From Armatimonadota bacterium (GTDB taxonomy: Bacteria; Armatimonadota; UBA10988), in the NCBI GenBank assembly GCA_016235455.1, contig JACRKZ010000057.1:24269-88268 (forward strand): a stretch of DNA of 64,000 nucleotides. The letters are read 5' to 3'. Both the position numbers and the translations under genes were made by a program. Numbering within the stretch: position 1 is the stretch's first letter; every line of letters starts with the position of its first letter. Shown here piece by piece: positions 1-9,640 of the stretch. A model generated the notes under the pieces. It saw only the letters and a list, made by a program, of their open reading frames with translations, was not told where the DNA came from and ran no database searches.

Positions 1-1
1 C

Positions 2-1360
2 GCGGAATCCGACGAGGCCGAAGAGGCGGGCGATGGCCGCCGGCGTTCGCGCCGCTCGCGGCCGCGACCCAAGAACGCCGATGTGCTGGGTCAGCCCGAC
101 GTCGAGTCCGACGGCGAGCCGGGCGACGATGAAGGGCGCGGCGAGCGCACTCAGCCGGCGGACGCCGCGGGTCTGGGTCTGGTGGTGCGTGTGGCGCCGC
201 CGGTTGATTTGGTCAACGAGACGCCCATCGAGGCCACGGCTCGGTTGCCGCGCCTGCAGAACTGCCTGGCTTCGGGCCTTGGCAGCGACGGCACGCAGTG
301 GATCTGGGTCTACCGCGCGGGCTCCGGCGGCACGCTGGAGCGCTTGACGCTGTGCGTCAACGACGCCGGCTGGCAGGCCGCGGTGCTCGACCAGGGTTTG
401 CCTGGTGACGCCGATCGTGCCGACCTGGCCGCCGCCGCCGAGGCCGGCGAGCAGCGCGTCGAGGTGACCATGGCCTACGGCCGGCGCCGCGTGCAGCAGG
501 CCGCTTCGATCAACGCCGAGCGCGGGCTGGCGCTGCCGACGTGCGCGTCCGCCGCCATGGCCTGGCTGGGCACCGGCCGTCGCGTCGAGGTCGAGGAAGA
601 GGTGGACGGCGAGACGCTGATCACCGTCGAATCGGCTCAGGTGCTGGCACTGCTGGAGCATCCGCTGATGGCCGGCTGGAGTGTGCGCGTCACACCGGAC
701 GGCGAGGCTACCGCGCAGTGGCTGGCTACGCGCCGACGGCGCAGCGCCTCGCGCCAGCGCAAGTTGCTCATCGATGATGTGGTGAACGCCTGGCTCGACG
801 AGGTGGGTTCGGCCACACTGGCCGAGCGTCTGCGGCTCCAGGCCTGGCTGCTGCGTCGTGCCAACCAGGACGAGCTGGCCGATGTGGCCACCGCCCTGGC
901 TGTCCAGCTCCTGGGCGACCGCGCCACGGACAACATGCTGCTGCGTGAGATCGTCTACCGCGCGCTAGGTGTGGCCCTGGACGAAGTGCGCGATTTGCGC
1001 CACGCTGAACGAGCCGAACGTCGTGATCGACCGGCGCCGGAGCGGACCGCCGCGGCGCCCGCAGTCACGGATGTCATCGACGTCGAAGCCGAGGACGACG
1101 AGGGCGATGAGCCCGACGAGTCGCCGGCCCGCGGCGAGCGGGAGTCGCGCGATGGCCGACGGCGAGATCGCCGCCGCCGTGGCGGACGCAACCGCCGTCG
1201 CGGCCCCGGTCGCGCCGTTGCTGGCAAGCGGTTGGTGGCCACGCGCTGCCGACGGCGGCGCCTGGCGGCCCAGCGTGTGCGTCAGACCACGGCTCGGCGA
1301 CTGACCGTGTCGCGAGCGCTGCTGGCGCGCAAGAACCGGGCGCATCGCCGCCGCCGGTAG
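2..1360 (+). CDS. Uncharacterised protein, 5'-truncated by window edge, Arg-rich C-terminus
   Basis: Frame open from base 2 (AESDEAEEAGDGRRRSRR...) through the 83..1360 ORF to stop; no family recognised. Confidence 0.55.
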   Translation, partial: AESDEAEEAGDGRRRSRRSRPRPKNADVLGQPDVESDGEPGDDEGRGERTQPADAAGLGLVVRVAPPVDLVNETPIEATARLPRLQNCLASGLGSDGTQWIWVYRAGSGGTLERLTLCVNDAGWQAAVLDQGLPGDADRADLAAAAEAGEQRVEVTMAYGRRRVQQAASINAERGLALPTCASAAMAWLGTGRRVEVEEEVDGETLITVESAQVLALLEHPLMAGWSVRVTPDGEATAQWLATRRRRSASRQRKLLIDDVVNAWLDEVGSATLAERLRLQAWLLRRANQDELADVATALAVQLLGDRATDNMLLREIVYRALGVALDEVRDLRHAERAERRDRPAPERTAAAPAVTDVIDVEAEDDEGDEPDESPARGERESRDGRRRDRRRRGGRNRRRGPGRAVAGKRLVATRCRRRRLAAQRVRQTTARRLTVSRALLARKNRAHRRRR

Positions 1361-1482
1361 CGCGCTCTCAGGATCGGTGCCGCCGGGCCAGATCGCCGCG
1401 CTCCCGCGTGGCGTCGGCCAGAGGCGAAGCCGGCGGCCGACCGATAGCGACGCTGTTGGTGAGGTCGTGTCTCCGACCCGAT

Positions 1483-1500
1483 GCCACGCTGGAGCGTGGC
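1483..1500. terminator. Short perfect hairpin, possible terminator
   Basis: GCCACGCT-GG-AGCGTGGC between two plus-strand genes; no T tract. Confidence 0.25.
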
Positions 1501-1540
1501 GGTCCGGCGCCAGCACCTGGTGGCCTGCCGCGGAGCCGAG

Positions 1541-2800
1541 ATGGAAGGTTACCCGTCGCGTGATGGGCTGGAGGGCATCGCCGCGGAGAAGCCGCGCGCC
1601 TTCCACATCATGACCAAGCCCATCGGGCCGTTGTGCAACCTCGACTGCACCTACTGCTTCTACCTCCGCAAGGAGTCACTCTACCCCGAGGCGCAGGGCG
1701 CCACTTGGCGCATGAGCGACGCCGTCCTCGAGACCTACATCAGGTCGTACATCGAGGCGCAAGACGTGCCCGAAGTGCACTTCGCCTGGCAGGGCGGCGA
1801 GCCGACGCTGCTGGGCGTGCCCTTCTTTGAGCGGGTGGTAGCGCTGCAGCGGCAGTATCGCCGGCCGGGCATGGTCATCCACAACGCCTTCCAGACCAAC
1901 GGCACGCTGCTCGACGACGCCTGGGGCGAGTTCCTTCACCGCCATCATTTCCTGGTGGGGTTGAGCCTGGATGGGCCGCGCGAGATCCACGACCACTTTC
2001 GCGTGGACAAGGGCGGCAAGCCGAGCTTCGACGCGGTCTACCGTGGGTTGGAGTGTCTGCGCCGCCATAGGGTCGAGCACAACATCCTCTGCGTGATCAA
2101 CCAGTACAACCAGAGCCGCGGGCTCGATGTCTACCGGTTCCTGCGCGGCGAGGGCGAGCGCTTCCTCCAGTTCATCCCAGCGCTGGAGCGGCTCGACGAC
2201 GGCACTCCGGCGCCGTGGAGCTGCGATGGGCCGGGGTACGGCGAGTTCCTGTGCGCGATCTTCGACGAGTGGGTCCGGCTTGATGTCGGCACGGTGTTTG
2301 TGCAGGCGTTCGACGTGGCACTGCGCGCCTGGTGCGGGCTCGACCCGGGCTTGTGCGTGTTCAGCGAGACCTGCGGCGCGGCCATGGCGCTGGAGCACAA
2401 CGGCGACCTGTACAGCTGCGACCACTTCGTCACGCCGCACAACAAGCTGGGCAACATCGTCGACACGCCGCTGAGCGAATTGGTGGCCCAACCGTTCCAG
2501 CGCCGGTTCGGCACCGACAAGCGCGATGCCCTGCCGGCCTACTGCCGCGAATGCAGCGTGCGGTTCGCCTGCAATGGCGGCTGCCCCAAGGAGCGTTGGG
2601 ACCGCACGCCTGCTGGCGAGCCCGGGCTGAGCTGCCTGTGCGCGGGCTACAAGCGGTTCTTTGGGCACATCGACGCGCCCATGCGGTTCATGGCCGGCGA
2701 GATCCAGGCGCAGCGACCACCGGCGGGCGTGATGCGCTGGGTGGCGCAGCGCGATGAGCGGGCCGCGCGGCGCCAGGCCGGTGCTGGTGGTGCCACATAG
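1541..2800 (+). CDS. Anaerobic sulfatase maturase-type radical SAM/SPASM protein
   Basis: MTKPIGPLCNLDCTYCFYL (CxxxCxxC) plus Cys-rich SPASM-like C-terminus (CRECSVRFACNGGCPKER); Met at 1541 preferred over 1481. Confidence 0.85.
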   Translation: MEGYPSRDGLEGIAAEKPRAFHIMTKPIGPLCNLDCTYCFYLRKESLYPEAQGATWRMSDAVLETYIRSYIEAQDVPEVHFAWQGGEPTLLGVPFFERVVALQRQYRRPGMVIHNAFQTNGTLLDDAWGEFLHRHHFLVGLSLDGPREIHDHFRVDKGGKPSFDAVYRGLECLRRHRVEHNILCVINQYNQSRGLDVYRFLRGEGERFLQFIPALERLDDGTPAPWSCDGPGYGEFLCAIFDEWVRLDVGTVFVQAFDVALRAWCGLDPGLCVFSETCGAAMALEHNGDLYSCDHFVTPHNKLGNIVDTPLSELVAQPFQRRFGTDKRDALPAYCRECSVRFACNGGCPKERWDRTPAGEPGLSCLCAGYKRFFGHIDAPMRFMAGEIQAQRPPAGVMRWVAQRDERAARRQAGAGGAT

Positions 2801-2811
2801 CACCGCTAGCT

Positions 2812-2841
2812 CTGGCACCTGACCGCGCGGCTTGGTATACT
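2812..2841 (+). promoter_or_regulatory. Candidate sigma70 promoter for FGGY kinase
   Basis: CTGGCA - 18 nt - TATACT, 27 nt before ATG 2868. Confidence 0.4.
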
Positions 2842-2867
2842 CGCTGCGTCGTGGGGAGCAGGTAGTC

Positions 2868-4403
2868 ATGGCCGGCAAGTATGTGATTGGCGTCGACGTT
2901 GGCACGCAGAGTCTGCGCGCCATGGTCTTCGACCTGAGCGGCAACCCGCTGGGCAGCGCCGCGCAGCCCTATACCACCTACCACGATCGTGTCTCCTGGG
3001 CCGAACAGGAGCCCGCCGACTGGTGGAACGCCGCCGTGGCTTGCGTGCACGGCGCCATGGCGCAGGCGGGGGTGCCGGCCGATGAGGTGGCCGGGCTCAG
3101 CGTCGATTCCACGAGCTGCACCGTTGTGCCGGTCAAGGCGGACGGTACGGTCCTGCGCAGGGCGCTGCTGTGGATGGATGTGCGCAGCGTGGCCCAGGCC
3201 GAACGTGTCACCGCCACTGGCCACGACCAGCTCAAGTACGTCAGCGGTGTCGAGTCCGCCGAATGGATGCTGCCCAAGGCCATGTGGCTCAAGGAGCACC
3301 AGCCCGAGATCTGGGCCGAGGCGGATCTAGTCATCGAGTGTCAGGACTGGCTGCTGCACCGACTCACGGGACGCTGGGTGGCCGCGCTCAACCAGGTCAC
3401 CTGCAAGTGGAACTACGCGGCGCCGTCGGGCGGCTGGCCGACCGATCTCCTGGCCGTGCTCGGTCTGGAGGATCTGGCCGCCAAGTGGCCCCAGGAGGTG
3501 CTGCCCATCGGTGCGCCGGTGGGCACCTTGACGCCGGCCGCGGCGGCGGCCCTCGGCCTGACCACCGACACGGTGGTGGCCCAGGGCGGCATCGACGCCT
3601 ACACGGGCATGTTAGGCCTGGGCGTGGTGGAGCCTGGGCAGATGGCGCTGGTCATGGGCACCTCCACCTGCCATCTGGCGCTGTGTGAGCGCGGGCTGTT
3701 CGACAGCCATGTGTGGGGCCCGTACCCCGACGCTCTGATGCCGGGCACCTGGGTGCTCGAAGGCGGGCAGACCACCACGGGCGCCATCGTCACCTGGTTC
3801 CGCGACCAGTTTGGGGCGCAGGCCGAGGCCGACGCCGAACGCCGCGGGGTCAGTGTGTGGGAAGTGCTCGACGAGCAGGCCGCCGCGGTGCCGGCGGGCA
3901 GCGAGGGGCTGGTCCTGCTGGATTGGTTCCAAGGCAACCGCACGCCGCTGCGTGACCCGCGTGCGCGGGGTGGGCTGGTCGGCCTGAGCCTCAAGCACAA
4001 CGCGGCGCACATCTTCCGGTCCATCTATGAGGGCACGGCGTACGGCACGCGGCACATCCTAGACGATCTGACCGCGGCGGGCTTCCAGGCCAGCGGCATC
4101 TTCGCCTGCGGTGGCGGCACCAAGTCGGCGCTGTGGCTGCAGATCCATGCCGATGTGTGTGGCGTGCCGCTGTACCTGACCAAGGTGGCCGATGCGACCT
4201 GCCTGGGCACGGCCGTGGCCGCCGCGGCCGGTGCCGGCTGCTACGACGGGGTGGTGGCCGCGGCGCGCGCCATGGTGCAGGTAGAGCGCGAGATCCAGCC
4301 CGACCCGGCCATGGCCGAGGCCTACGAACCTTACTACCGCAACTACGTCGGGCTGTATCCGGCGCTGGTGGAGACCATGCACGATTTGGCGGACCGCGGG
4401 TGA
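2868..4403 (+). CDS. FGGY-family carbohydrate kinase
   Basis: VIGVDVGTQSLRAMVFD N-terminus, FACGGGTKSALWLQI C-terminal motif; substrate not assigned. Confidence 0.85.
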   Translation: MAGKYVIGVDVGTQSLRAMVFDLSGNPLGSAAQPYTTYHDRVSWAEQEPADWWNAAVACVHGAMAQAGVPADEVAGLSVDSTSCTVVPVKADGTVLRRALLWMDVRSVAQAERVTATGHDQLKYVSGVESAEWMLPKAMWLKEHQPEIWAEADLVIECQDWLLHRLTGRWVAALNQVTCKWNYAAPSGGWPTDLLAVLGLEDLAAKWPQEVLPIGAPVGTLTPAAAAALGLTTDTVVAQGGIDAYTGMLGLGVVEPGQMALVMGTSTCHLALCERGLFDSHVWGPYPDALMPGTWVLEGGQTTTGAIVTWFRDQFGAQAEADAERRGVSVWEVLDEQAAAVPAGSEGLVLLDWFQGNRTPLRDPRARGGLVGLSLKHNAAHIFRSIYEGTAYGTRHILDDLTAAGFQASGIFACGGGTKSALWLQIHADVCGVPLYLTKVADATCLGTAVAAAAGAGCYDGVVAAARAMVQVEREIQPDPAMAEAYEPYYRNYVGLYPALVETMHDLADRG

Positions 4404-4921
4404 TGATGACACGGCGCAAGCGACAGCGTGGCGGCTGTTTGGGTCGCATGGTGGGCGTGGCCGCGGCGGCCGCTCTGGTGGCTGTGCCGGTGGGTCTGGC
4501 GCTGCCTGATGACCTCGTGGGCCGGGTGCTGGCGACCGTCTATCCGGGCGGTGGCTGGGATCTCGGCGACCCGCAGTTGGTCGAGAGTTGGCGCTGGATC
4601 ATCGGCGGTGCGGCCGGCCTGCTGGCGGCGCTGGCGCTGGTGGTGCTGAGCGCCGTGGCGCGGCGGCGGAGCAGACGAGCGGTGCGGCGCGACACGGTCG
4701 AGGCGCAACTGGCCAAGGCGGTTCGCGGGGGCGACCTGGAGACGGTCCGCGCCTGCGCCGAGCAGTTGAGCGTGACGGCCGGTGCCGAAGCAGTGCCGGT
4801 GCTCATGGCGGCGCTAGAGGCGCCGCTGGACGATGAGACACGACGCGCGTTGGCGGCGGCCCTCTACCGGTTGGGCCGAGCCGTCACGGCGGAGATCTCG
4901 CCGCGACCGAGACGGGTCTGA
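4403..4921 (+). CDS. Hypothetical membrane protein
   Basis: ATGA overlap with kinase stop; two hydrophobic segments. Confidence 0.55.
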   Translation: MMTRRKRQRGGCLGRMVGVAAAAALVAVPVGLALPDDLVGRVLATVYPGGGWDLGDPQLVESWRWIIGGAAGLLAALALVVLSAVARRRSRRAVRRDTVEAQLAKAVRGGDLETVRACAEQLSVTAGAEAVPVLMAALEAPLDDETRRALAAALYRLGRAVTAEISPRPRRV

Positions 4922-4981
4922 GGCGAGCGGCCGCGGCGCGTAAGCCGTGGCCAGGCCGAGTACAGCGAGGGTGAGGCAGTC

Positions 4982-5350
4982 ATGGCCAAGACGATACTGG
5001 TCGCCGATGATGAAGTCCATATCGTGCGCATACTCAAGGACACGCTGGAGAAGCGCGGCTATCGGGTAGTCACCGCCGCCGACGGTCGAGAGGCTGTCGA
5101 CCTGGCCGTCGCCGAGCAGCCGGATCTGATCTTCCTCGACGTCATGATGCCGCACCTGAGCGGGTTCGAGGTCTGCCAGACGCTGCGCGGCGAGCACGGC
5201 TTGACCACGCCCATCTTCCTGCTCACCGCACGCGGTCAGGAGCGCGACCTGACCATGGGCCAAGAGGCCGGTGCCGACCGCTACCTGACCAAGCCGTTCA
5301 GCCCGCGCAGCCTGGCTGACCTGGTCGATGAGACCCTTGGCGGCGCCTGA
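4982..5350 (+). CDS. Stand-alone response-regulator receiver (CheY-like)
   Basis: VADDE, FLDVMMP, LTAR, KPF motifs. Confidence 0.92.
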   Translation: MAKTILVADDEVHIVRILKDTLEKRGYRVVTAADGREAVDLAVAEQPDLIFLDVMMPHLSGFEVCQTLRGEHGLTTPIFLLTARGQERDLTMGQEAGADRYLTKPFSPRSLADLVDETLGGA

Positions 5351-6587
5351 GCCGCGCACCGTACCCCTGGACCGACTGGGTGCGCTCGCTTGCGAGCGCC
5401 TGCGCACCGTAGCCCGCGCGGCCGGCGGGCGGGCGTGGTTGGTTGGCGGTGCGGTGCGTGATCTGCTTCTGAAGCGGCCCGTGGGCGATCTCGACGTCGT
5501 CGTCGAATCGCCGGCCGACGCTGTCGCCGCGCGCTTGCCGGTCGAGGTGGTGGCGCGCAGCCAGTTCGGTACGGTGGTCATCCGTTGGCCCGACGGCGAC
5601 GAATGGGATCTGGTCACCGCGCGCTCGGAGGCCTACGCCCATCCGGCGGCCCTGCCCACCGTCGCGCCGGGCGATCTCTCGCAGGATCTGGCGCGCCGCG
5701 ACTTCACGGTGAACGCCATGGCCGCGGCCTTGGCCGACGACAACTGGGGCGGGCTGACCGACCGTCACGACGGCCTGCGCGACTTGGCCGCGGGACGGCT
5801 GCGCGTGCTCCACGAGCAGAGCTTTGTCGACGACCCCACGCGCATGTTCCGCCTCCATCGCTATGCGGCGCGGCTGGGCTTCTCGCCCGACAAGAGCCAG
5901 CGCGCCTGGTTCTTCCGCGCCCAGCGCGTGGGCGCGCTGGCGCGCTTGAGTGGCGAGCGCGTGCGGGCCGAACTGGAGCGCTCACTGAGTGGCGACGACT
6001 GGTTCGTCCAGTTGCGCGCGTTGCTCAACAGCGGCCTGCTGGCCATGGTTATGCCGCGCGTGGTCAGCCCCGATAGCCGGTGCGCGCCGCTGGAGGAGGC
6101 TGTGGCAGCCTGGCAGGGCGCGGGCTGGCCTCTGCCGCCGCTGCTGTGGCTGGTGCGACTCGAGCTGGCGCTGCCTGTGCGGCGCGATCAGCGCGACAGC
6201 ATGGCCGCGCGCCTGGCCGAGCGGCTCAGCCTGACCGAGGCACAACGCAGCCTGCTGGCCACGCCGCTGCTGCCACCGCTCGATCCAGATGGGCCGCCGT
6301 CGCGCCTGGCGGCCCATCTCGATGGCGTAACCGACGCGCAACTGCTCCTGCTCATGTGCCACTCACCGAGGCTGGCCGAACCTGTGGTAACCTATCGACG
6401 GTACCACCAGGCGCTGCGCCCAACGCTGCGCGGCGACGACCTGCGCGCCATGGGGCTCGAACCGGGCCCGGCCATGGGCCGCGTGCTGGCCGAGCTGCGC
6501 GCCGCGCGCATCGACGGTCACGTCGCCGACGACGACGCCGAGCGCGAACTGGCGCTGGCGCTGGTGGCGAGGGAACGCGATGCCTGA
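5328..6587 (+). CDS. cca: tRNA nucleotidyltransferase / poly(A) polymerase family (CCA-adding)
   Basis: WLVGGAVRDLLLKRPVGDLDVVVE and RRDFTVNAMA motifs. Confidence 0.88.
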   Translation: MRPLAAPEPRTVPLDRLGALACERLRTVARAAGGRAWLVGGAVRDLLLKRPVGDLDVVVESPADAVAARLPVEVVARSQFGTVVIRWPDGDEWDLVTARSEAYAHPAALPTVAPGDLSQDLARRDFTVNAMAAALADDNWGGLTDRHDGLRDLAAGRLRVLHEQSFVDDPTRMFRLHRYAARLGFSPDKSQRAWFFRAQRVGALARLSGERVRAELERSLSGDDWFVQLRALLNSGLLAMVMPRVVSPDSRCAPLEEAVAAWQGAGWPLPPLLWLVRLELALPVRRDQRDSMAARLAERLSLTEAQRSLLATPLLPPLDPDGPPSRLAAHLDGVTDAQLLLLMCHSPRLAEPVVTYRRYHQALRPTLRGDDLRAMGLEPGPAMGRVLAELRAARIDGHVADDDAERELALALVARERDA

Positions 6588-7281
6588 GGACCCGACACGG
6601 CTGGTGGTGAAGCTGATCATCACGCTGCCGATCTTCATGTTCAGTCTGACGGTGCATGAGTTCGCCCACGGCTGGATGGCGCGTCGCTTCGGCGACCACA
6701 CCGCCGAGGACGCCGGCCGGCTGACGCTCGACCCGCGCGCGCACATCGACCCGTTCGGCCTGCTGCTGTTCATCTTCGCCTCGCTCACGGGGTTCGGCTT
6801 CGGCTGGGCCAAGCCCGTGCCGGTCAATCTGGGCAACTGCCGCAACCCGCTGCGGGCCATGTTCTGGGTGGCGGCAGCAGGGCCGCTGAGCAACTTGCTC
6901 CAGGCCGCGCTGGCGGTGCTCGTGTTGCTCGTGCTCAAGCTCGCCGGCGTGGGCATGTTGTCCGTGGCCATGCTGGGCAATGCCGGGCTGCTGGTGCTGG
7001 GCGAGCCGCTGGGCGTCGGTCTGACCATCGGCGCGCTGGCCAGCTACTACCTGATCATCAACCTGGCGCTGATGCTGTTCAACCTGATCCCGCTGCCGCC
7101 GCTGGATGGCGGGCGCATCGCCGTCAGTCTGTTGCCGTATCGCTTCGCCAAGCCGCTGGCGCAGTTGGAGCAGTACGGGTTCATCATCCTGATCGTCCTG
7201 CTCCAGGTGGGCGTGACCAAGGTGCTCGTCGGCGCCCCGCTGGTCTACGTCATCACCCACCTGGCGAAGGCGCTGGGCTGA
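6580..7281 (+). CDS. Site-2 protease family protein (peptidase M50)
   Basis: HEFAHGW (HExxH) and NLIPLPPLDGGRI motifs. Confidence 0.92.
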   Translation: MPEDPTRLVVKLIITLPIFMFSLTVHEFAHGWMARRFGDHTAEDAGRLTLDPRAHIDPFGLLLFIFASLTGFGFGWAKPVPVNLGNCRNPLRAMFWVAAAGPLSNLLQAALAVLVLLVLKLAGVGMLSVAMLGNAGLLVLGEPLGVGLTIGALASYYLIINLALMLFNLIPLPPLDGGRIAVSLLPYRFAKPLAQLEQYGFIILIVLLQVGVTKVLVGAPLVYVITHLAKALG

Positions 7282-7348
7282 GTGTCGCCCTGGCCGGCCC
7301 CAGCTCAGCGGGCATCGATCGTTGCGTGGCCAGACGAGGAGTGAGTTC

Positions 7349-8329
7349 ATGCCCAAGCGGGTGCTATCGGGAGTCAAGCCGTCGGCCGAGATGATGCATC
7401 TCGGCAACTGGTTCGGCGCCGTGCGTCAGTTCGTGGAGTTGCAGGCGACGGAGGACAACTACATCTTCATCGCCGACTACCACGCCATGACGACCGTCCA
7501 CGATGCCAAGCAGTTGCGCGCCAACAGCCTGGAGATCGCCACGCAGTACATGGCCTGCGGGCTCGACCCCGCGCACACCGTACTGTGGCGCCAGAGCGAT
7601 GTGCCCGAGGTCTGTGAGCTGACCTGGCTGCTCTCGTGCGTCACCGGCATGGGCCTGCTGGAGCGGGCTCATGGCTACAAGTCGGCCAGGCAGGAGGGCC
7701 GCGATGTGTCGATGGGCCTGTTCTGCTACCCCGTGCTCATGGCCGCCGACATCCTGGCCTACGAGGCCGACATTGTGCCGGTGGGCGAAGACCAGGTGCA
7801 GCATGTCGAGATGACCCGCGACATGGCTGAGCGCTTCAACAACACCTATGGCGATACGCTGAAGCTGCCTGCCTATCGGCTGGCCAAGGGCGCGCTGCGG
7901 GTGCCGGGCGTCGATGGGCAGAAAATGTCCAAGAGCTACGGCAACACCATCGGCCTGTTTGAGCCCGAAGGCGCCATGAAGAAGAAGATCATGGGCATCG
8001 TCACCGATTCGACGCCCATGGGCACGCCGCTGGACCCGGACAAGTGCACGGTGTTCGCGCTGCACACGCTGTTCCCCGGCGACGACCTGGAGGAGTTGCG
8101 CGCGGCCTATCTGTCTGGCACCATCGGCTATGGCGGCGCCAAGAAGGCGCTGCTGACCAAGGTGCTCGACGCGCTGGCGCCGATTCGCGCGCGCTATGAC
8201 GAGCTCAAGCGCGACCCGAGCTACGTGGCCGACGTGCTGCGCGAGGGCGCGGTCAAGGCCCGCCTCGTGGCGCGCCGCACCATGGACGCCTGCCGATTGG
8301 CCGCCGGCTTCGCTGACCCAGTCGGATGA
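7349..8329 (+). CDS. trpS: Tryptophan--tRNA ligase
   Basis: SGVKPSAEMMHLGNWFGA and KMSKSYGNTI. Confidence 0.95.
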   Translation: MPKRVLSGVKPSAEMMHLGNWFGAVRQFVELQATEDNYIFIADYHAMTTVHDAKQLRANSLEIATQYMACGLDPAHTVLWRQSDVPEVCELTWLLSCVTGMGLLERAHGYKSARQEGRDVSMGLFCYPVLMAADILAYEADIVPVGEDQVQHVEMTRDMAERFNNTYGDTLKLPAYRLAKGALRVPGVDGQKMSKSYGNTIGLFEPEGAMKKKIMGIVTDSTPMGTPLDPDKCTVFALHTLFPGDDLEELRAAYLSGTIGYGGAKKALLTKVLDALAPIRARYDELKRDPSYVADVLREGAVKARLVARRTMDACRLAAGFADPVG

Positions 8330-9099
8330 GCGCCGTACCAGCACCGGTCCCAGCCGTCGCCGACGACGACCGCCGCTACCGCGGCTATGTGGTTGACCTG
8401 GAGGCGTTCTCCGGGCCGCTGGACCTGCTGCTGTCGCTGATCCGGCGCGAGCAGGTGGATGTCTTCGACATCCCCATCGCCCAGATCACCGACCAGTACC
8501 TGGCGGCGCTGGTGGGTATGCACGACAACCGGGTCACGGTGACCGGCGAATTCATGGTCATGGCGGCCACCTTGATGCAGATCAAGGCGCGCATGTTGTT
8601 GCCCCGGCCGCCGGTGGCCGAGGGCGAGGAGCCGCCCGAAGACCCGCGTGCCGAGCTGGTGCGCATGCTGCTCGACTACGAGGCGTTCCGCGAGGCGGCG
8701 CGCTTGCTGGACGACCTGGCGCAGCAGCGCAGCCGCATGGTGCAGGTGCCGGGCGAGGAGGTCGATACCGGCCCGCGCGACCTCAAACCGGTCAACGTGA
8801 CGGCGCTGTTCGAAGCGTTCGAGCGCGTGCTGAAGCGTTCGGTGCCGCCGGAGGTGCCGCGCGTGCGTGAGCAGGAGTTCACCGTCGCACAGCAGGCGGT
8901 GCGGCTGCTGACGCTCACGGCGCTGGGCGCGGTGAGTTTCGAGCAAGTATTCACCGGTCGGCCGAGCCGTCTGGAGGTGGTCGTCACCTTCATGGCCGTG
9001 CTCGACCTGGTGCGTGGCGGGCGGCTGGTGGCCGAGCAGAGCCGCGTGTTTGGCGAGATTGTGTTGCGCCGACCCCAAGGAGCCGAGCAGCGTGGTTGA
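8326..9099 (+). CDS. scpA: Segregation and condensation protein A
   Basis: FSGPLDLLLSLIRREQVDVFDIPIAQITDQYL; adjacent to scpB. Confidence 0.93.
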   Translation: MSAVPAPVPAVADDDRRYRGYVVDLEAFSGPLDLLLSLIRREQVDVFDIPIAQITDQYLAALVGMHDNRVTVTGEFMVMAATLMQIKARMLLPRPPVAEGEEPPEDPRAELVRMLLDYEAFREAARLLDDLAQQRSRMVQVPGEEVDTGPRDLKPVNVTALFEAFERVLKRSVPPEVPRVREQEFTVAQQAVRLLTLTALGAVSFEQVFTGRPSRLEVVVTFMAVLDLVRGGRLVAEQSRVFGEIVLRRPQGAEQRG

Positions 9100-9640
9100 G
9101 GGCGAGACCCAGGCAACAGAGCCGATGGAGGTCGACGAGACGCTGGTCCCGTTGGCCGAAGCGCTGCTGTTCGCCGCGGGACGCGTCGTCACCACCGCTG
9201 AACTGGCGACCGCGGCACAGGTGGAGCCGGCCGCCATGGAGACCGCGCTCACGGGCCTGGAGGCCGGCCTGGTGGGTCGCGGCGTGGCGCTGTTGCGGCT
9301 GGCCGGCGGCTGGCGCCTGGCCACGCGGCCCGAGTTCGTCGAGCCGGTGCGTGAGCTGCTCAAGCCGCCGGCCATGCGGCTCTCGCCGGCCCGGCTGGAG
9401 ACCCTGGCCATCGTGGCCTACCGGCAGCCGGTGAGCCGCGCCGAGGTCGAGGCCGTGCGCGGCGTTGACTGCTCGGCCACGCTGCGGGCGCTGCTTGAAC
9501 TGGATCTGGTGGAACTGCGTGGCCGCCGGCAGGACAAGCCCGGCCGGCCGTTGACCTACGGCACCTCGGTGCGGTTCCTGGAAGAGTTTGGTCTGGCCGG
9601 CATCGAAGACCTGCCGCGCCTCGAGGAGTTGGAGTCGTGA
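9092..9640 (+). CDS. scpB: Segregation and condensation protein B
   Basis: EALLFAAGRVV..., LSPARLETLAIVAYRQPVSRAEVEAVRGV; GTG start. Confidence 0.92.
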   Translation: MVEGETQATEPMEVDETLVPLAEALLFAAGRVVTTAELATAAQVEPAAMETALTGLEAGLVGRGVALLRLAGGWRLATRPEFVEPVRELLKPPAMRLSPARLETLAIVAYRQPVSRAEVEAVRGVDCSATLRALLELDLVELRGRRQDKPGRPLTYGTSVRFLEEFGLAGIEDLPRLEELES